DNA of 64,000 nucleotides from Pseudomonas gozinkensis (GCF_014863585.1 NZ_CP062253.1:3932501-3996500); one strand, 5' to 3'. Counted from the stretch's first letter, positions 26,685-37,600 are shown. Numbers and translations are program-made. Notes: a model not told the origin generated them from the sequence alone.

Positions 26685-26825
26685 AGAAGCTGTTTTCAAA
26701 GCGTCACGAGCACAGTCGTTCCTTCAGAGCGGTGTTGGCGAAGGGTTTTTCCAGCGGGGAAAAGCCCAACGCCAACCCTCATCAGCTCCCCGTTCTGCAG
26801 GCGTAAAACTTTGAAAGCAGCTTCT
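26685..26825 (+). promoter_or_regulatory. structured 5' leader of acnB (possible cis-regulatory RNA)
   Basis: A 17-nt segment at 26685-26701 is complementary to 26809-26825 (one G-U pair). It encloses a second hairpin: 26734-26740 pairs with 26770-26776, and across a 2x2 internal loop 26743-26752 pairs with 26758-26767, capped by a 5-nt loop. A small hairpin at 26854-26870 follows. The rest of the 468-bp gap between DUF1289 and acnB holds the candidate promoter and no other gene. Confidence 0.55.
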
Positions 26826-26945
26826 GTAAGGAATTGCCGGTAATTCTGGCCGAACGACCCACAACGTCGTGAGGAGCATGAGTACGGCAATTTCGGGATG
26901 AGCGTCCCGGACACCCATTTGGGACCACTGATGAGGGTAATAACT

Positions 26946-29555
26946 GTGCTTGAAGCCTACCGCAAACATATCGAAGAGCGTGCAGCCCTGGGTATCGTTC
27001 CCCAGCCGCTTAACGCCGAACAAACTGCAGGCCTGGTCGAGCTGCTGAAGAATCCTCCGGCTGGCGAAGAAGCTTTCCTCGTTGACCTGATCACCAATCG
27101 CGTACCACCAGGAGTGGACGAAGCCGCCTACGTCAAGGCCGGTTTCCTCTCCGCACTGGCCAAGGGCGAAGTCTCCTCCCCTCTGCTGGACAAGAAGCGC
27201 GCTGTAGAACTGCTCGGCACCATGCAGGGCGGCTACAACATCGTGACCCTGGTTGAACTGCTGGACGAAGCCGAGCTGGCGCCAGTGGCCGCCGAAGAAC
27301 TCAAGCACACCCTGCTGATGTTCGATGCCTTCCACGACGTGGCTGAAAAAGCCAAGAACGGCAACGTTCACGCCAAGGCCGTGCTGCAATCCTGGGCTGA
27401 CGGCGAGTGGTTCAAGAAGCGCCCTGTGCTGGCCGACAAGATCAGCCTGCGCGTCTTCAAGGTGACCGGCGAAACCAACACCGACGACCTGTCCCCTGCT
27501 CCAGACGCCTGGTCGCGTCCAGACATCCCGCTGCACGCCCTGGCCATGCTGAAAATGGCCCGTGACGGCATCGTTCCGGACGAGCAAGGCAAGACCGGCC
27601 CGATGAAGCAGATCGAAACCATGCGCGGCGAAGGCTTCCCGATTGCCTACGTCGGTGACGTGGTCGGTACCGGTTCCTCGCGTAAATCGGCGACCAACTC
27701 GGTCCTGTGGTTCTTCGGCGACGACATCCCTTACGTGCCGAACAAGCGCGCTGGCGGTTTCTGCTTCGGCAGCAAAATCGCTCCGATCTTCTACAACACC
27801 ATGGAAGATGCCGGCGCACTGCCAATCGAGTTCGACGTATCGAACATGAACATGGGCGACGTGATCGACCTGTACCCGCACGCAGGTAAAGTCTGCAAGC
27901 ACGGTACCGACGAAGTCATCACCACCTTCGAAATGAAGACCCCGGTCCTGCTGGACGAAGTCCGTGCCGGCGGCCGTATCCCGCTGATCATCGGCCGTGG
28001 CCTGACCGAGAAGGCTCGCGCCGAACTGGGTCTGCCTGCGTTCGATCTGTTCAAGAAGCCTGAAGCACCGGCTGAAAGCACCAAAGGCTTCACCCTGGCG
28101 CAGAAAATGGTCGGCAAGGCTTGCGGTCTGGCAGAAGGCAAAGGCGTTCGTCCTGGCACCTACTGCGAACCGAAGATGACCACCGTAGGTTCTCAGGACA
28201 CCACCGGTCCGATGACCCGTGACGAACTGAAAGACCTGGCGTGCCTGGGCTTCTCCGCTGATCTGGTGATGCAGTCCTTCTGCCACACCGCGGCTTATCC
28301 AAAGCCGATCGACGTGACCACCCACCACACCCTGCCAGACTTCATCATGACCCGCGGCGGCGTTTCCCTGCGTCCGGGCGACGGCATCATCCACTCGTGG
28401 CTGAACCGCATGCTGCTGCCGGACACCGTGGGTACCGGTGGTGACTCGCACACCCGTTTCCCGATGGGCATCTCGTTCCCGGCCGGTTCCGGTCTGGTCG
28501 CGTTCGCCGCTGCCACCGGCGTCATGCCGCTGGACATGCCGGAATCGATCCTGGTGCGCTTCAAAGGCAAAATGAAACCTGGCATCACCCTGCGTGACCT
28601 GGTTCATGCCATTCCTTACTTCGCCATCCAGAACGGTCTGCTGACCGTCGAGAAGAAAGGCAAGAAAAACGCCTTCTCCGGCCGCATCCTGGAAATCGAA
28701 GGCCTGGAAGGTCTGACTCTGGAACAGGCTTTCGAACTGTCCGACGCCTCGGCCGAACGTTCGGCTGCCGGTTGCACCATCAAGCTGTCGAAAGAGTCGA
28801 TCACCGAGTATCTGCAGTCCAACGTCACCCTGCTGCGCTGGATGATCGGCGAAGGCTACGGCGATGCGCGTACCCTGGAGCGTCGTGCCCAAGCGATGGA
28901 AGCCTGGATCGCCAACCCGCAACTGATGGAAGCCGATGCCGACGCCGAATACGCCGAAGTCATCGAAATCGATCTGGCCGACATCAGCGAGCCGGTACTG
29001 TGCGCGCCGAACGACCCGGACGACGCCCGTCTGCTGTCCAGCGTTGCTGGCGAGAAGATCGACGAAGTGTTCATCGGTTCGTGCATGACCAACATCGGTC
29101 ACTTCCGCGCTGCCGGTAAACTGCTCGATCAGGTCAAGGGTCAGCTGCCAACCCGTCTGTGGCTGTCGCCGCCGACCAAAATGGACGCTCACCAACTGAC
29201 CGAAGAAGGCTACTACGGCATCTACGGCAAGGCCGGCGCCCGCATGGAAATGCCAGGCTGCTCGCTGTGCATGGGTAACCAGGCACGCGTTGAGCCGAAC
29301 AGCACCGTGGTGTCGACGTCGACCCGTAACTTCCCGAACCGTCTGGGCGACGGCGCGAACGTCTACCTGGCCTCGGCCGAGTTGGCGTCCGTTGCTTCGA
29401 TCCTGGGTCGCCTGCCTACCGTCGAGGAGTACATGGAATACGCTGGCAAGATCGACAGCATGGCGGCCGACGTTTACCGCTACCTGTCCTTCGACCAGAT
29501 TGCCGAGTTCCGTGAAGCTGCTGCGAACGCCAAGATCCCTGTCGTTCAAGCCTAA
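26946..29555 (+). CDS. acnB: bifunctional aconitate hydratase 2 / 2-methylisocitrate dehydratase
   Basis: TCA-cycle enzyme isomerising citrate to isocitrate through a 4Fe-4S cluster; AcnB also acts on 2-methylisocitrate. The 869-residue product matches AcnB with its N-terminal HEAT-like domain, the swivel domain and the catalytic domains. Cluster ligands are Cys713 ([11 protein letters not shown]) and Cys772/Cys775 ([11 protein letters not shown]). The start is the GTG at 26946, with GAGG nine bases upstream; an in-frame ATG at 26898 would add a non-conserved extension. Codon use is strongly biased, as for a highly expressed gene. Confidence 0.97.
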   Translation: MLEAYRKHIEERAALGIVPQPLNAEQTAGLVELLKNPPAGEEAFLVDLITNRVPPGVDEAAYVKAGFLSALAKGEVSSPLLDKKRAVELLGTMQGGYNIVTLVELLDEAELAPVAAEELKHTLLMFDAFHDVAEKAKNGNVHAKAVLQSWADGEWFKKRPVLADKISLRVFKVTGETNTDDLSPAPDAWSRPDIPLHALAMLKMARDGIVPDEQGKTGPMKQIETMRGEGFPIAYVGDVVGTGSSRKSATNSVLWFFGDDIPYVPNKRAGGFCFGSKIAPIFYNTMEDAGALPIEFDVSNMNMGDVIDLYPHAGKVCKHGTDEVITTFEMKTPVLLDEVRAGGRIPLIIGRGLTEKARAELGLPAFDLFKKPEAPAESTKGFTLAQKMVGKACGLAEGKGVRPGTYCEPKMTTVGSQDTTGPMTRDELKDLACLGFSADLVMQSFCHTAAYPKPIDVTTHHTLPDFIMTRGGVSLRPGDGIIHSWLNRMLLPDTVGTGGDSHTRFPMGISFPAGSGLVAFAAATGVMPLDMPESILVRFKGKMKPGITLRDLVHAIPYFAIQNGLLTVEKKGKKNAFSGRILEIEGLEGLTLEQAFELSDASAERSAAGCTIKLSKESITEYLQSNVTLLRWMIGEGYGDARTLERRAQAMEAWIANPQLMEADADAEYAEVIEIDLADISEPVLCAPNDPDDARLLSSVAGEKIDEVFIGSCMTNIGHFRAAGKLLDQVKGQLPTRLWLSPPTKMDAHQLTEEGYYGIYGKAGARMEMPGCSLCMGNQARVEPNSTVVSTSTRNFPNRLGDGANVYLASAELASVASILGRLPTVEEYMEYAGKIDSMAADVYRYLSFDQIAEFREAAANAKIPVVQA

Positions 29556-29572
29556 CGCTGCAACGCAATGAA

Positions 29573-29606
29573 AAACGCCGCCCATCGCGAGATGAGCGGC
29601 GTTTTT
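29573..29606 (+). terminator. acnB terminator
   Basis: ACGCCGC...GCGGCGT stem with an inner CATC/GATG pairing and a GCGA tetraloop, followed by TTTTTTT. Confidence 0.9.
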
Positions 29607-29630
29607 TTATGCCTGCTGAACGGCTGGCGC

Positions 29631-29678
29631 TGATCGTTCCCACGTCGAGGCGTCGAACCGTCCGCGTGGGAACGATCA
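29631..29678. repeat. dispersed inverted repeat, GTTCCCACG family
   Basis: TGATCGTTCCCACG (29631-29644) is perfectly complementary to 29665-29678. The right arm (GCGTGGGAACGATCAA) recurs exactly at 59585-59600, showing that this is a dispersed family distinct from the REPINs. Confidence 0.8.
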
Positions 29679-29701
29679 ATTACAAACCATACAGGCACAA
29701 A

Positions 29702-29734
29702 AAAGGCCGACCTGCGACGCAGATCGGCCTTTGT
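29702..29734. terminator. terminator of the permease gene
   Basis: AAAGGCCGA...TCGGCCTTT with an inner CTGC/GCAG stem. A/T runs on both sides make it usable from either direction; on the minus strand it ends the HAAAP permease transcript. Confidence 0.85.
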
Positions 29735-29769
29735 GTTTCACAAGATCAAACGGGATCCTGTGTTGAACC

Positions 29770-31050
29770 TCAAGCAGTCAGCGAGTAGATCAACGCCGAA
29801 ATCGCCACCAGACCCACTGCGGTGACAAACACGTTCGACATCTGCCCACGATAACGGGCCATTGCCGGCACTTTGCGGATCGCGTACATCGGCATCAGGA
29901 ACAGGATCGCCGCGATGACCGGGCCACCGATGGTTTCGATCATGCCGAGGATGCTCGGGTTCAGGGTCGCCACGATCCAGCACACCACCAGCATGAACGC
30001 CGCCACGATGCGGTCCAGGGCCTTGGCCCCTGGACGCTTGCCGCTCTTGACGATCAAGCCCTTCAGGCCTTCGCTGGCACCGATGTAGTGGCCGAGGAAC
30101 GACTTGGAGATGGCCACGAACGCAATCAGTGGCGCCGCGAACGCGATGGTCGGGTTGCTGAAGTGGTTGGCCAGGTACGACAGGATCGACAGGTTCTGCG
30201 CCTTGGCTTCCGCCAGTTGCTCCGGCGACAGGGTCAGTACGCAGCTGAACACGAAGAACAGCACCATCACCACCATCAACAGGTGCGCGCGGGACAGGAT
30301 CTGCGAGCTGCGCTCGTCAGCGTGAACGCCGTAACGACGCTTCTGATCGACCGCAAACGCCGAGATGATCGGCGAGTGGTTGAACGAGAACACCATCACC
30401 GGAATCGCCAGCCACAGCGTGTGCAGCAGCGCCGACGGTGCCGGCACTTGCGAAGCGGTGGTCAGGATGCCGCCGTTCCAGTGCGGAATCAGGTACACCG
30501 CCAGGAACAGCAGCGCAACGATGAACGGATACACCATCAGGCTCATGGCCTTGACGATCACTTGCTCGCCGCAACGCACCACGGCCAGCAGGCCAAGAAT
30601 CAGCACGAACGACAGTACCGCACGCGGTGGCGGCGTAATGTGCAGTTGGTGTTCGAGGAAACTGGCGACCGTGTTGGTCAGGCCGACGCTGTAGATCAGC
30701 AGGATCGGGAAGATTGCAAAGAAGTACAACAGAGTGATCAGTGCACCGGCCTTGATGCCGAAATGCTGTTCCACCACGTCAGTGATGTCGGCGCCTTCGC
30801 GACCGGAAAGCACGAAGCGGGTCAGGCCGCGGTGTGCGAAGAACGTCATCGGGAAGGCCAGCAGCGCGAGGATCACCAGCGGCCAGAAGCCACCCAGGCC
30901 TGCGTTGATCGGCAAAAACAGGGTACCGGCGCCGATGGCCGTCCCAAACAGTCCCAACATCCAGGTAGTGTCATGGCGATTCCAGCTCGACAGTTCGGCT
31001 GGTGCTGCCGCTTCAAAGCGTTGTTCGACGCTATTGGCCTGATCATTCAT
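29770..31050 (-). CDS. HAAAP-family amino-acid permease (SdaC-like serine/threonine transporter)
   Basis: A 426-residue membrane protein with about eleven helices. N-terminal WMLGLFGTAIGAGTLFLPI and the central FSFNHSPIISAF segment are characteristic of hydroxy/aromatic amino-acid permeases of the SdaC/TdcC group. It probably imports serine or threonine with a proton. The start at 31050 (MNDQANSV) has GGAG ten bases upstream; the open frame extends to 31293 without similarity. An inverted repeat with a T-run lies ~190 bp upstream. Confidence 0.88.
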   Translation of the reverse strand: MNDQANSVEQRFEAAAPAELSSWNRHDTTWMLGLFGTAIGAGTLFLPINAGLGGFWPLVILALLAFPMTFFAHRGLTRFVLSGREGADITDVVEQHFGIKAGALITLLYFFAIFPILLIYSVGLTNTVASFLEHQLHITPPPRAVLSFVLILGLLAVVRCGEQVIVKAMSLMVYPFIVALLFLAVYLIPHWNGGILTTASQVPAPSALLHTLWLAIPVMVFSFNHSPIISAFAVDQKRRYGVHADERSSQILSRAHLLMVVMVLFFVFSCVLTLSPEQLAEAKAQNLSILSYLANHFSNPTIAFAAPLIAFVAISKSFLGHYIGASEGLKGLIVKSGKRPGAKALDRIVAAFMLVVCWIVATLNPSILGMIETIGGPVIAAILFLMPMYAIRKVPAMARYRGQMSNVFVTAVGLVAISALIYSLTA

Positions 31051-31235
31051 CCGGTCGGATCTCCGCATTCCGGTCACTTGCCACTCGGTCAGGACGCGTC
31101 GGAAAAAACCGACAGACATGCTCCGGCCGAAACAGGGGCGCGATTCTCCGTGATAAATGAGCAGAAGCAAAGACTTAGCTGAGGAATGGTTGTACGGAGC
31201 AGATCGAAGGAATGTCGTTTTTGGGAAAAACCCTG

Positions 31236-31284
31236 TCGGCGCCAGATACGTAACATGTCGCTTTATGGCATGTACCGGCGCCGA
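31236..31284 (-). terminator. inverted repeat upstream of the permease gene
   Basis: TCGGCGCC (31236-31243) pairs with GGCGCCGA (31277-31284), with a further ACATG/CATGT pairing inside. On the minus strand the stem is followed by CAGGGTTTTT. It can end the small-protein gene at 31306 or form part of the permease leader. Confidence 0.5.
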
Positions 31285-31305
31285 ATGAGCCATGGGAAAG
31301 CCCGA

Positions 31306-31476
31306 TCAGATCGATCGGGCCAATATGAAGCCGAGGAACATGCAAAAGATGCCCAGACCCATCAACCCCCAGATCGGGCGCATTTCTTTCCTGTCTTTGA
31401 TACGTATTTTTTCGGCCCACTCATCGTGTTCCCGTTCCAGTTGTTCCATTCTGGCTTTGGCGTCATAGGTGCTCAT
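31306..31476 (-). CDS. small single-pass membrane protein
   Basis: A 56-residue protein, MSTYDAKARMEQLEREHDEW at the start, with an acidic/basic amphipathic N-terminal half. One transmembrane helix near the C-terminus (WGLMGLGIFCMFLGFILA) ends in RSI. AAGGAAAT upstream supports the ATG at 31476 rather than an earlier one at 31497. No family recognised. Together with the next gene it forms a pair of similar tail-anchored, coiled-coil-like small proteins. Confidence 0.65.
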   Translation of the reverse strand: MSTYDAKARMEQLEREHDEWAEKIRIKDRKEMRPIWGLMGLGIFCMFLGFILARSI

Positions 31477-31524
31477 GTTGATTTCCTTTTGGGTCATGTG
31501 TCTGAAGATTGCGAAAACGAACGC

Positions 31525-31719
31525 TCAAAACTTGAAAAAGACGCCTGCCAATGCCGCGCTTGCCGTCAACACGCCGGCCACCACCGCAACCGGATAAAAA
31601 TACGTCTCCCACTTCAGCTTCTTCTGTTCCGCCATAAGCTTCTGCCGCTCAGCTATCAGTTTTCGCGTTTCGTTATGCAGCCTGTCGAGTTCCAGGTTTT
31701 CGCGGTTGTTCTGAAGCAT
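31525..31719 (-). CDS. small tail-anchored membrane protein with coiled-coil N-terminus
   Basis: A 64-residue protein starting MLQNNRENLELDRLHNETRK, predicted coiled coil to about residue 36. One hydrophobic helix (VAVVAGVLTASAALAGVFF) runs to the C-terminus. AAGGAAGG directly upstream selects the ATG at 31719; the open frame extending to 31887 is not credible. Resembles many small uncharacterised pseudomonad proteins. It lies 48 bp upstream of the start of the 56-residue protein on the same strand, probably one transcript. Confidence 0.65.
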   Translation of the reverse strand: MLQNNRENLELDRLHNETRKLIAERQKLMAEQKKLKWETYFYPVAVVAGVLTASAALAGVFFKF

Positions 31720-31993
31720 TGGCCTTCCTTGGCTGATGGCAATTTCCGTCCGGATTACTGCTTCGTCATGAAGAACGCATCCCGTCCTGCTCTCTATAAT
31801 TCCGCGCTTCTCACCCCGCCGTATAGCGGATGAATCCGGCAGCACTCGTAGGCAACATCCGTAAATCCCGCAGGACGGTGCGTCCATTTCCTAACGTTTT
31901 TAAACAACCTCACCGTCTGGCATTTTTCGGCTATACCCAATGGCGAATTGACTGACATCCCCGTCCAGTCCCCTCGTCTGTGGAGCCATCCCC

Positions 31994-32377
31994 ATGCCCC
32001 TCGTCCGCGTCGACATCAAGAAAAACCCGGACCCGACGTTCGCCAAACGCATTGGCGAAGTGATCTACGCCGCCCTGCGCAGCGAGATCAACGTGCCGGA
32101 ACACGACAACTTTCAGGTGCTGGCCGAGCACGACGACCAGCACTTCGTCTATGACCCGCAATACCTGGGGATCCAGCGCAGCGACGGCATCGTGTTCATC
32201 CAGCTGACCATCAGCGAAGGCCGCACCGTGGAGATGAAACAACGGCTGTTCCAGACCATCGCGCGCAACCTGAACCTGCAACTGTCCGTACGTCAGGAAG
32301 ATGTGTTCATCAATCTGGTGGAAGTGAAAAAAGAGAACTGGTCATTCGGCAACGGCATCGCCCAGTACGTGACCTGA
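31994..32377 (+). CDS. tautomerase-superfamily protein
   Basis: A 127-residue protein starting MPLVRVDIKK; removal of Met exposes Pro2, the catalytic base of the 4-oxalocrotonate tautomerase/MIF superfamily. The length and the YDPQYLGIQRSDGIVFIQLT core suggest the fused two-beta-alpha-beta type (MSAD- or CHMI-like) rather than the short 4-OT type. Substrate unknown. It is followed by a hydroxyacid dehydrogenase on the same strand after a 171-bp gap. Confidence 0.85.
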   Translation: MPLVRVDIKKNPDPTFAKRIGEVIYAALRSEINVPEHDNFQVLAEHDDQHFVYDPQYLGIQRSDGIVFIQLTISEGRTVEMKQRLFQTIARNLNLQLSVRQEDVFINLVEVKKENWSFGNGIAQYVT

Positions 32378-32548
32378 CTCTGTGACCGTCAGCACCGGCG
32401 TCACCTTCTGACGAAGCACCCGCACGCTCCCCCATCAGCTCCTACACTGCCTGATGCGGGGCCGTGCCAGCCATTGCCAAACCGCTCTGGAATCAGCACT
32501 CTGAACCGACTTTTGCGCCCGAAGACCGACGATCACAGGAGCCGAGCA

Positions 32549-33517
32549 ATGCCCGCCACCGTTCTGGTACTGGTTGAAACCATCAATGACTATTTGCCGA
32601 TCCTCGAGCGTCAGGGTTTTCACCTGATTCTCGCGCCGACCCCTGCCGAACGCGCGCAAGCCATCGCCACCCAGGGTGCGCGAATCGACGCGGTGCTGAC
32701 CCGTGGCCCGCTGGGTTTATATGCTGAAGAAATCGCGGCCTTGCCCGCGCTGAAAATCATCTGCGTGATCGGCGCCGGTTACGAGCAGGTCGACCTGCAG
32801 GCCGCCAGCGACCGGGGGCTGACCGTGACCAACGGCGCCGGCGTCAACGCTTCATCGGTGGCCGACCACGCCATGGCGATGCTGCTGGCGCTGGTGCGTG
32901 ACATTCCGCGCTGCGATGCGGCGGTGCGTCGGGGCGAGTGGCCGAAAGTCATGCGTCCGTCGCTGGCCGGCAAGCGCCTGGGCATACTCGGGCTGGGCGC
33001 GGTGGGGATGGCGATCGCCAAGCGCGCCGGCCTGGGCTTCGACATGGAGATCAGTTACCACAACCGTCAGGTGCGCAGCGACGTGCCTTATGCGTTTTGC
33101 TCGACCCCGACCGAACTGGCCCGGGCCTCGGACTTTCTGGTAGTCGCCACGCCCGGTGGCATCGGCAGTCAGCATCTGGTGACCCGCCCGGTACTCGATG
33201 CCCTGGGACCCAACGGCTTTATCGTCAACATTGCCCGCGCCAGCGTGATCTCCACTGCCGACCTGATCAGCGCACTGGAGCAACGTCGAATCGCCGGGGC
33301 GGCGCTGGATGTGTTCGATCACGAGCCACAAGTGCCCGATGCGCTGAAGGGCCTGAGCAACGTGATTCTGACCCCGCACGTCGCCGGTCTGTCACCGGAA
33401 GCCACCCAAGGCACCGTTGAGCTGGTGGGCAAGAATCTGGTGGCGTTCTTCTCCGGGCAACCGGTGCTGACGCCGCTGCAGTTGCCGCCGAAACTGAACA
33501 ACCAGCGCGTGCACTAA
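32549..33517 (+). CDS. D-isomer-specific 2-hydroxyacid dehydrogenase
   Basis: NAD(P)-dependent oxidoreductase of 322 residues interconverting 2-keto and D-2-hydroxy acids. The Rossmann motif GLGAVGMAIAKR, the catalytic Arg in NIARASVIS, the Glu in DVFDHEPQVP and the His in LTPHVAGLS are all present. It is closest in character to glyoxylate/hydroxypyruvate reductases. CAGGAG precedes the ATG at 32549. The stop codon overlaps the convergent tssA gene by 4 bp. Confidence 0.9.
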   Translation: MPATVLVLVETINDYLPILERQGFHLILAPTPAERAQAIATQGARIDAVLTRGPLGLYAEEIAALPALKIICVIGAGYEQVDLQAASDRGLTVTNGAGVNASSVADHAMAMLLALVRDIPRCDAAVRRGEWPKVMRPSLAGKRLGILGLGAVGMAIAKRAGLGFDMEISYHNRQVRSDVPYAFCSTPTELARASDFLVVATPGGIGSQHLVTRPVLDALGPNGFIVNIARASVISTADLISALEQRRIAGAALDVFDHEPQVPDALKGLSNVILTPHVAGLSPEATQGTVELVGKNLVAFFSGQPVLTPLQLPPKLNNQRVH

Positions 33518-34602
33518 AGCACGCCGAGCAAGGTCCACAGACGCCGGGATTCGGCGTCTGCCGAAATCAGCTCGCCGAGCAGCTCGCTCAACGGTTTGTT
33601 GCCCCACTCGACGCCGCGCCGGATCAGATACGGCACCGGGCTGTGGGGTTCGGTGCGGGCCAGGTACTCGGCGATCAACAACAATTGCCGATAAGCCTCT
33701 TCGCGGCTGGCCGGTTCGCGCGGCACTGGCGCGGCTTCGGGCGTGGCCGTGACAGACGCTTCAACCGGTGAGACCGCGACCGGCGCAGGCGGCGGTGCCG
33801 ACAGTGGTTGTTGTGGGTGCATGGCGATGAACTCCTGAACCAAGGTCAACAACGCTTGAAGGGTGTCCTGCAATGGTCCGAGCCCCGGTCCCTGATCTCC
33901 CAGATACGCATCGCACCAGGCATCGAGACGTTGCAGGTGTTGCAGGCTCAGCAGCAGATTGCCTTGATGGCGCAGCCAGAACGCCATGGGCGTGGCCCGC
34001 ACCTGCTCGATGAGTTTCTTGTGTTCGCTGCGCGCAGTTTCGGCCGACGCTTTCGCGCCTTTGGAATCGTTGGCCTGCACCTGTTGCACCTGAATCCGTC
34101 GCCAGGTTTCGAGTGTGTAACCCTCAAAATCGCTGTTGTTCGCTCCGAATAAAGACACCCGGGTCAGCAGCACTTCACTGTAGCGACGCACCAGCCACTC
34201 CAGCGGAATCGCCCGCCACGACTGGTCACCGTCGTCGGCCTGCGGGTGCAACTGTTCGGGATAGCGCTCACACAGACCGGCGATCAGCGCCAGACTGCCC
34301 GGCAGTCCATCGAGTGCCTGCAAGTGCAGCCAGGCCTCGCCCAGCCAGGCGCTGAGCATCAGGTCCTTGCTGCGTTCGAGCAATAACGCGGTGGTCAGTC
34401 GCTCGACTTCCGGCCAGTTGGCCCGTTTCAGGGTCGACTGCCAGACACCCGTGGGCAGGCTCGCGTCGTCCTCGCGACGCAGATCGCGCAACTGGTCGTA
34501 CTCGCGTTCATAGCGCAGATCCGCACCACAGGGCGCGTCTTCGCTGATGGGCGAAAGCAGCTGATCGATCAGGTCCGGCAACGGGGTCGAGGGCAGGCTC
34601 AC
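33514..34602 (-). CDS. tssA: type VI secretion protein TssA
   Basis: A 362-residue T6SS assembly protein that primes and caps sheath polymerisation at the baseplate. The ImpA-like N-terminal domain is recognisable (SPISEDAPCGADLRYEREYDQLRDLRR), then a helical middle, a Pro/Ala/Val-rich linker at ~270-300 and a short C-terminal helical domain ending in PVPYLIRRGVEWGNKPL. Last gene of the minus-strand T6SS operon, overlapping tssM by 4 bp. Confidence 0.92.
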   Translation of the reverse strand: MSLPSTPLPDLIDQLLSPISEDAPCGADLRYEREYDQLRDLRREDDASLPTGVWQSTLKRANWPEVERLTTALLLERSKDLMLSAWLGEAWLHLQALDGLPGSLALIAGLCERYPEQLHPQADDGDQSWRAIPLEWLVRRYSEVLLTRVSLFGANNSDFEGYTLETWRRIQVQQVQANDSKGAKASAETARSEHKKLIEQVRATPMAFWLRHQGNLLLSLQHLQRLDAWCDAYLGDQGPGLGPLQDTLQALLTLVQEFIAMHPQQPLSAPPPAPVAVSPVEASVTATPEAAPVPREPASREEAYRQLLLIAEYLARTEPHSPVPYLIRRGVEWGNKPLSELLGELISADAESRRLWTLLGVL

Positions 34603-37600
34603 AAGTCCTCCTTCTGCGCTTCAAGGGCGGCGGTGGTGCCGGTCGCCTGGAACGGCGAACGCGGCGCGCGGGTCGGCAACGGCGGAATCGACAACGGCAG
34701 TTTCGAGCCTTGGCTCATCAGCGACACACGCACGAACATCCGGGTGAATTCGCTGGTGACGCTGTCGTTCTGCGCAGTGACCGGCAGGCGCAGGCTCAAC
34801 GGGAAATCGGTGTAATCCATGCTCGGCTGGCGCTGCACCGAGAAGTGCGCGCGCATCAGGCGCAGCAGCGACCACGGCCCGCCATACTCCCAACCGGCCT
34901 CCAGATCGCGCACCACCAGGTTCGGTTGCAGCGGATCGTTGACCGGACGCTCCTTGCCGTTGCGCGCCCAGCGCAGGGTCAGGCGGATTGGCTGCCCGGG
35001 CATCCAGCGCAGGTTCGGCTGATCGGCGGCGGGATAACTGATCTGCTGATTGCCGGCCAGCAGGCCCCAGGCAATCACCTGATCGGCGCCCTTCTCTTCT
35101 TCACGGTCAGTGCGCCAGCGCACGTCCAGCTCGACGCCGAGAATTCCGCTCTTGTCGCGCATGAACAGCGGCGTCAGCCAGACGCTGGCCTGCTTCACCC
35201 GGTTGAGAAAATCTTCCGCCGCCAGCCGCTCCGGGGTCTGGCTCAGGACCAGTCCGGCCTGGGCCACGGGCAAACGCTTGTCGATGATTTCCAGAAAGTG
35301 CTGAACCCGCGCCGGATCGGCATCCTGGGCCTGCACGCCGTTGGCAAACGGAAAGCGGTCGGCCAGGTATTGATTGAAATAGCCGGCCAGCTCGTTCCAC
35401 GCGGCGGCCGCCTGTTGCTGTTGCAGAAACTGGCAGCGTTGCAGGGCCGACTGTTGCAGCTCCACCGCCCGCATCGCCAGGGTCCCACGCCCGCCGGTCA
35501 CATTGGCCGTCTGCAGCATCTGCACGCAGGAGCCGATGTCCATCTCAATGAAATCACGGCTGACCAGTTGTTCGATCTGCGCCGGCGAACTGGCCGGGTT
35601 CGAATCTTTGTACTTGAGCAAGTCATCGTTGAGTGCGCTGAACTGGGTCACGCGCTCGTAATCGAGCGCCGACAGATTGCCCTGCTGGGTCTTCAGCCAT
35701 TCCAGAGCCGGGGCACGACGCTCGATGATGCCGAGCATGGTGTTGAATTGCTGCTTGAGACCCAGCTTCAGCTCCTGCACGTCGCTGGCGCCATAGAGTT
35801 GCAAACCGAGGTTTTTCGATCCGTCCCACTGGCTGATTTCCGTACGGCCCCCGAACAACGGCTGCTCGGTAATCTCGTTCAGACCGCCGACAATCTGCGC
35901 CATGGCGCGGCGGTTCAACGCACCCTGCAAAAGCGCCGCCAGATCGGGACGATGCACCTCGACAAAAGCCTTTTGCAGGTTCATTGCCTGCACGGCCTGC
36001 ACGTTGAACACCTCGTAGGGATGAGTCTGGTCATCGTGATCCTTGAGACTCAACCACATCGCCTGCGCGGCGGCGGTTTCGGCCGCTTTCAGCAATGCTT
36101 CGCGATAGTCCGGCGGAATGCGCGGCAGCTCTTCGGCGACGTAGCTCTTGTAGCTGGAGAAATAATTCAGCGATTCGTTGAGGTCATCACTATCTACGGT
36201 CTGGCCTTGCCGGTTGACGCTGTCCTGACTGGCGCGCAGGGCAATCGAAACGAAGTCGCGCTTGAACAGCGCCTGCACAGCATTATCGAGCTTGACCACC
36301 TGATCCTGCAGCGCCAGTTGCCCGCTGCCCTGTTGCACCAGCAGATTGCCCCGCGAGCCTACCTGGGCGATCCATTGATCGCGAAAACTCTGTTGCAACT
36401 TGCCGGCCTGTGCATCGAGCTGCTGTTCGACCGCCGGGCCGAGCAATGAACTCTTGCGCACCTTGTCGAGAAATTCACGATAGCCCGGCACCAGCTCCTG
36501 GCCCTTGCCGCGACTCCAGGTCGAGTTGGTCAGGGCGATCGCCGCTTGCAGGTCGTCGATCAGCGCGCGCAGGTCTTCCAGTTCGGTAAGGCTGTTGCCA
36601 CTCCCGGCTTCAAGCTGTTCCAGATGCAATTTCAGGTAACCGGCCTTGCTGACGAAGTTGTCGGCCAGAAAATACTGATCGAGCCAGCGCTCCATCAGCC
36701 CGGTGAAATTGCTCACGATCAACGGCCGTTCAACGCTCAGATCCAGCGCCTGCAAGTCGCCGCCATCACTGGCCACGAGCAGCCGGTTGTAGTAGGTGGC
36801 GTGGGGCAAGGTCGCGGCGTTGAGGTTGAGCGACAGCGCGCTGTTGCTCAATTGCGCCAAGTCCTCCAGCGGCGCCCGCTGATTGTTCTGCACCTGGGCG
36901 AACAACTGGTTCTGTTGTTCCAGACGCAAGGCCCGCTCGACCAGATCCGTGGCCTTCTGATAATTCTGCCACTGCGCCGGGTCTTCGCTTTCCACGCTGG
37001 TGCGCCGGTCGGTTTCGCGGATCGCCTTGATTCTCGCCAGCTCAGCGACCAGCAGATCGTGCAGCGGTTGCAGCATGTGGTGCTGGGTCGACCTGAACAC
37101 TTCCTGTTCGAGTCGCTCGTCCAGCGAAGAAAACCACGACGTCGGAAAGGCCAGCGAAACGTAGTGCCAGTGCGGCGCCCGTTCCAGCACGCGCCAGAAA
37201 TTCTGCACATTGCGCCGGGTCGGCTCGACCCGATGTTCGTCGTCGATGACCGCCACGTAATTTTTCTGCGCGCCGTGCAGCAGCCGCGCCAGTTCGTGGG
37301 CGTCCTTGACTGACGCCTGCCAGACCCAGAGCATCGCCACCGCCCAGACCACCCCGACCACCAGCGCTACCCCGGCGGTCACTCGCTGCCAGCGCTGGCG
37401 CAGGCGTAACAGGCGCGGCACGCCCTGGGCCAGTCCGCGTTCACCGACGATTCGCTGGCGCCACAACTGACGCACAAACGCACTTTGCTGCAGGCCACTG
37501 TCATCGGCAGAAAAACCGTCCAGCGCATCGTCGCCCGGTTGATTGGCCGTCAGGTAAACGCCACGAAAACACGGTGCCTCGCCCTGAGCGTTGCCTTGAA

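Noticed and set aside
26878..26901. Seven-codon upstream frame MSTAISG in the acnB leader
   Set aside because: GAGGAG lies only one base before the ATG, too close for normal initiation; no further support.
26898..26945. ATG at 26898 as the acnB start
   Set aside because: No ribosome-binding site, and the 16 added residues are absent from the AcnB family; the GTG at 26946 has GAGG at the right distance.
26724..29585. 953-codon open frame antisense to acnB
   Set aside because: A shadow of the strong codon bias of acnB; no ribosome-binding site, no family similarity, and acnB itself is unmistakable.
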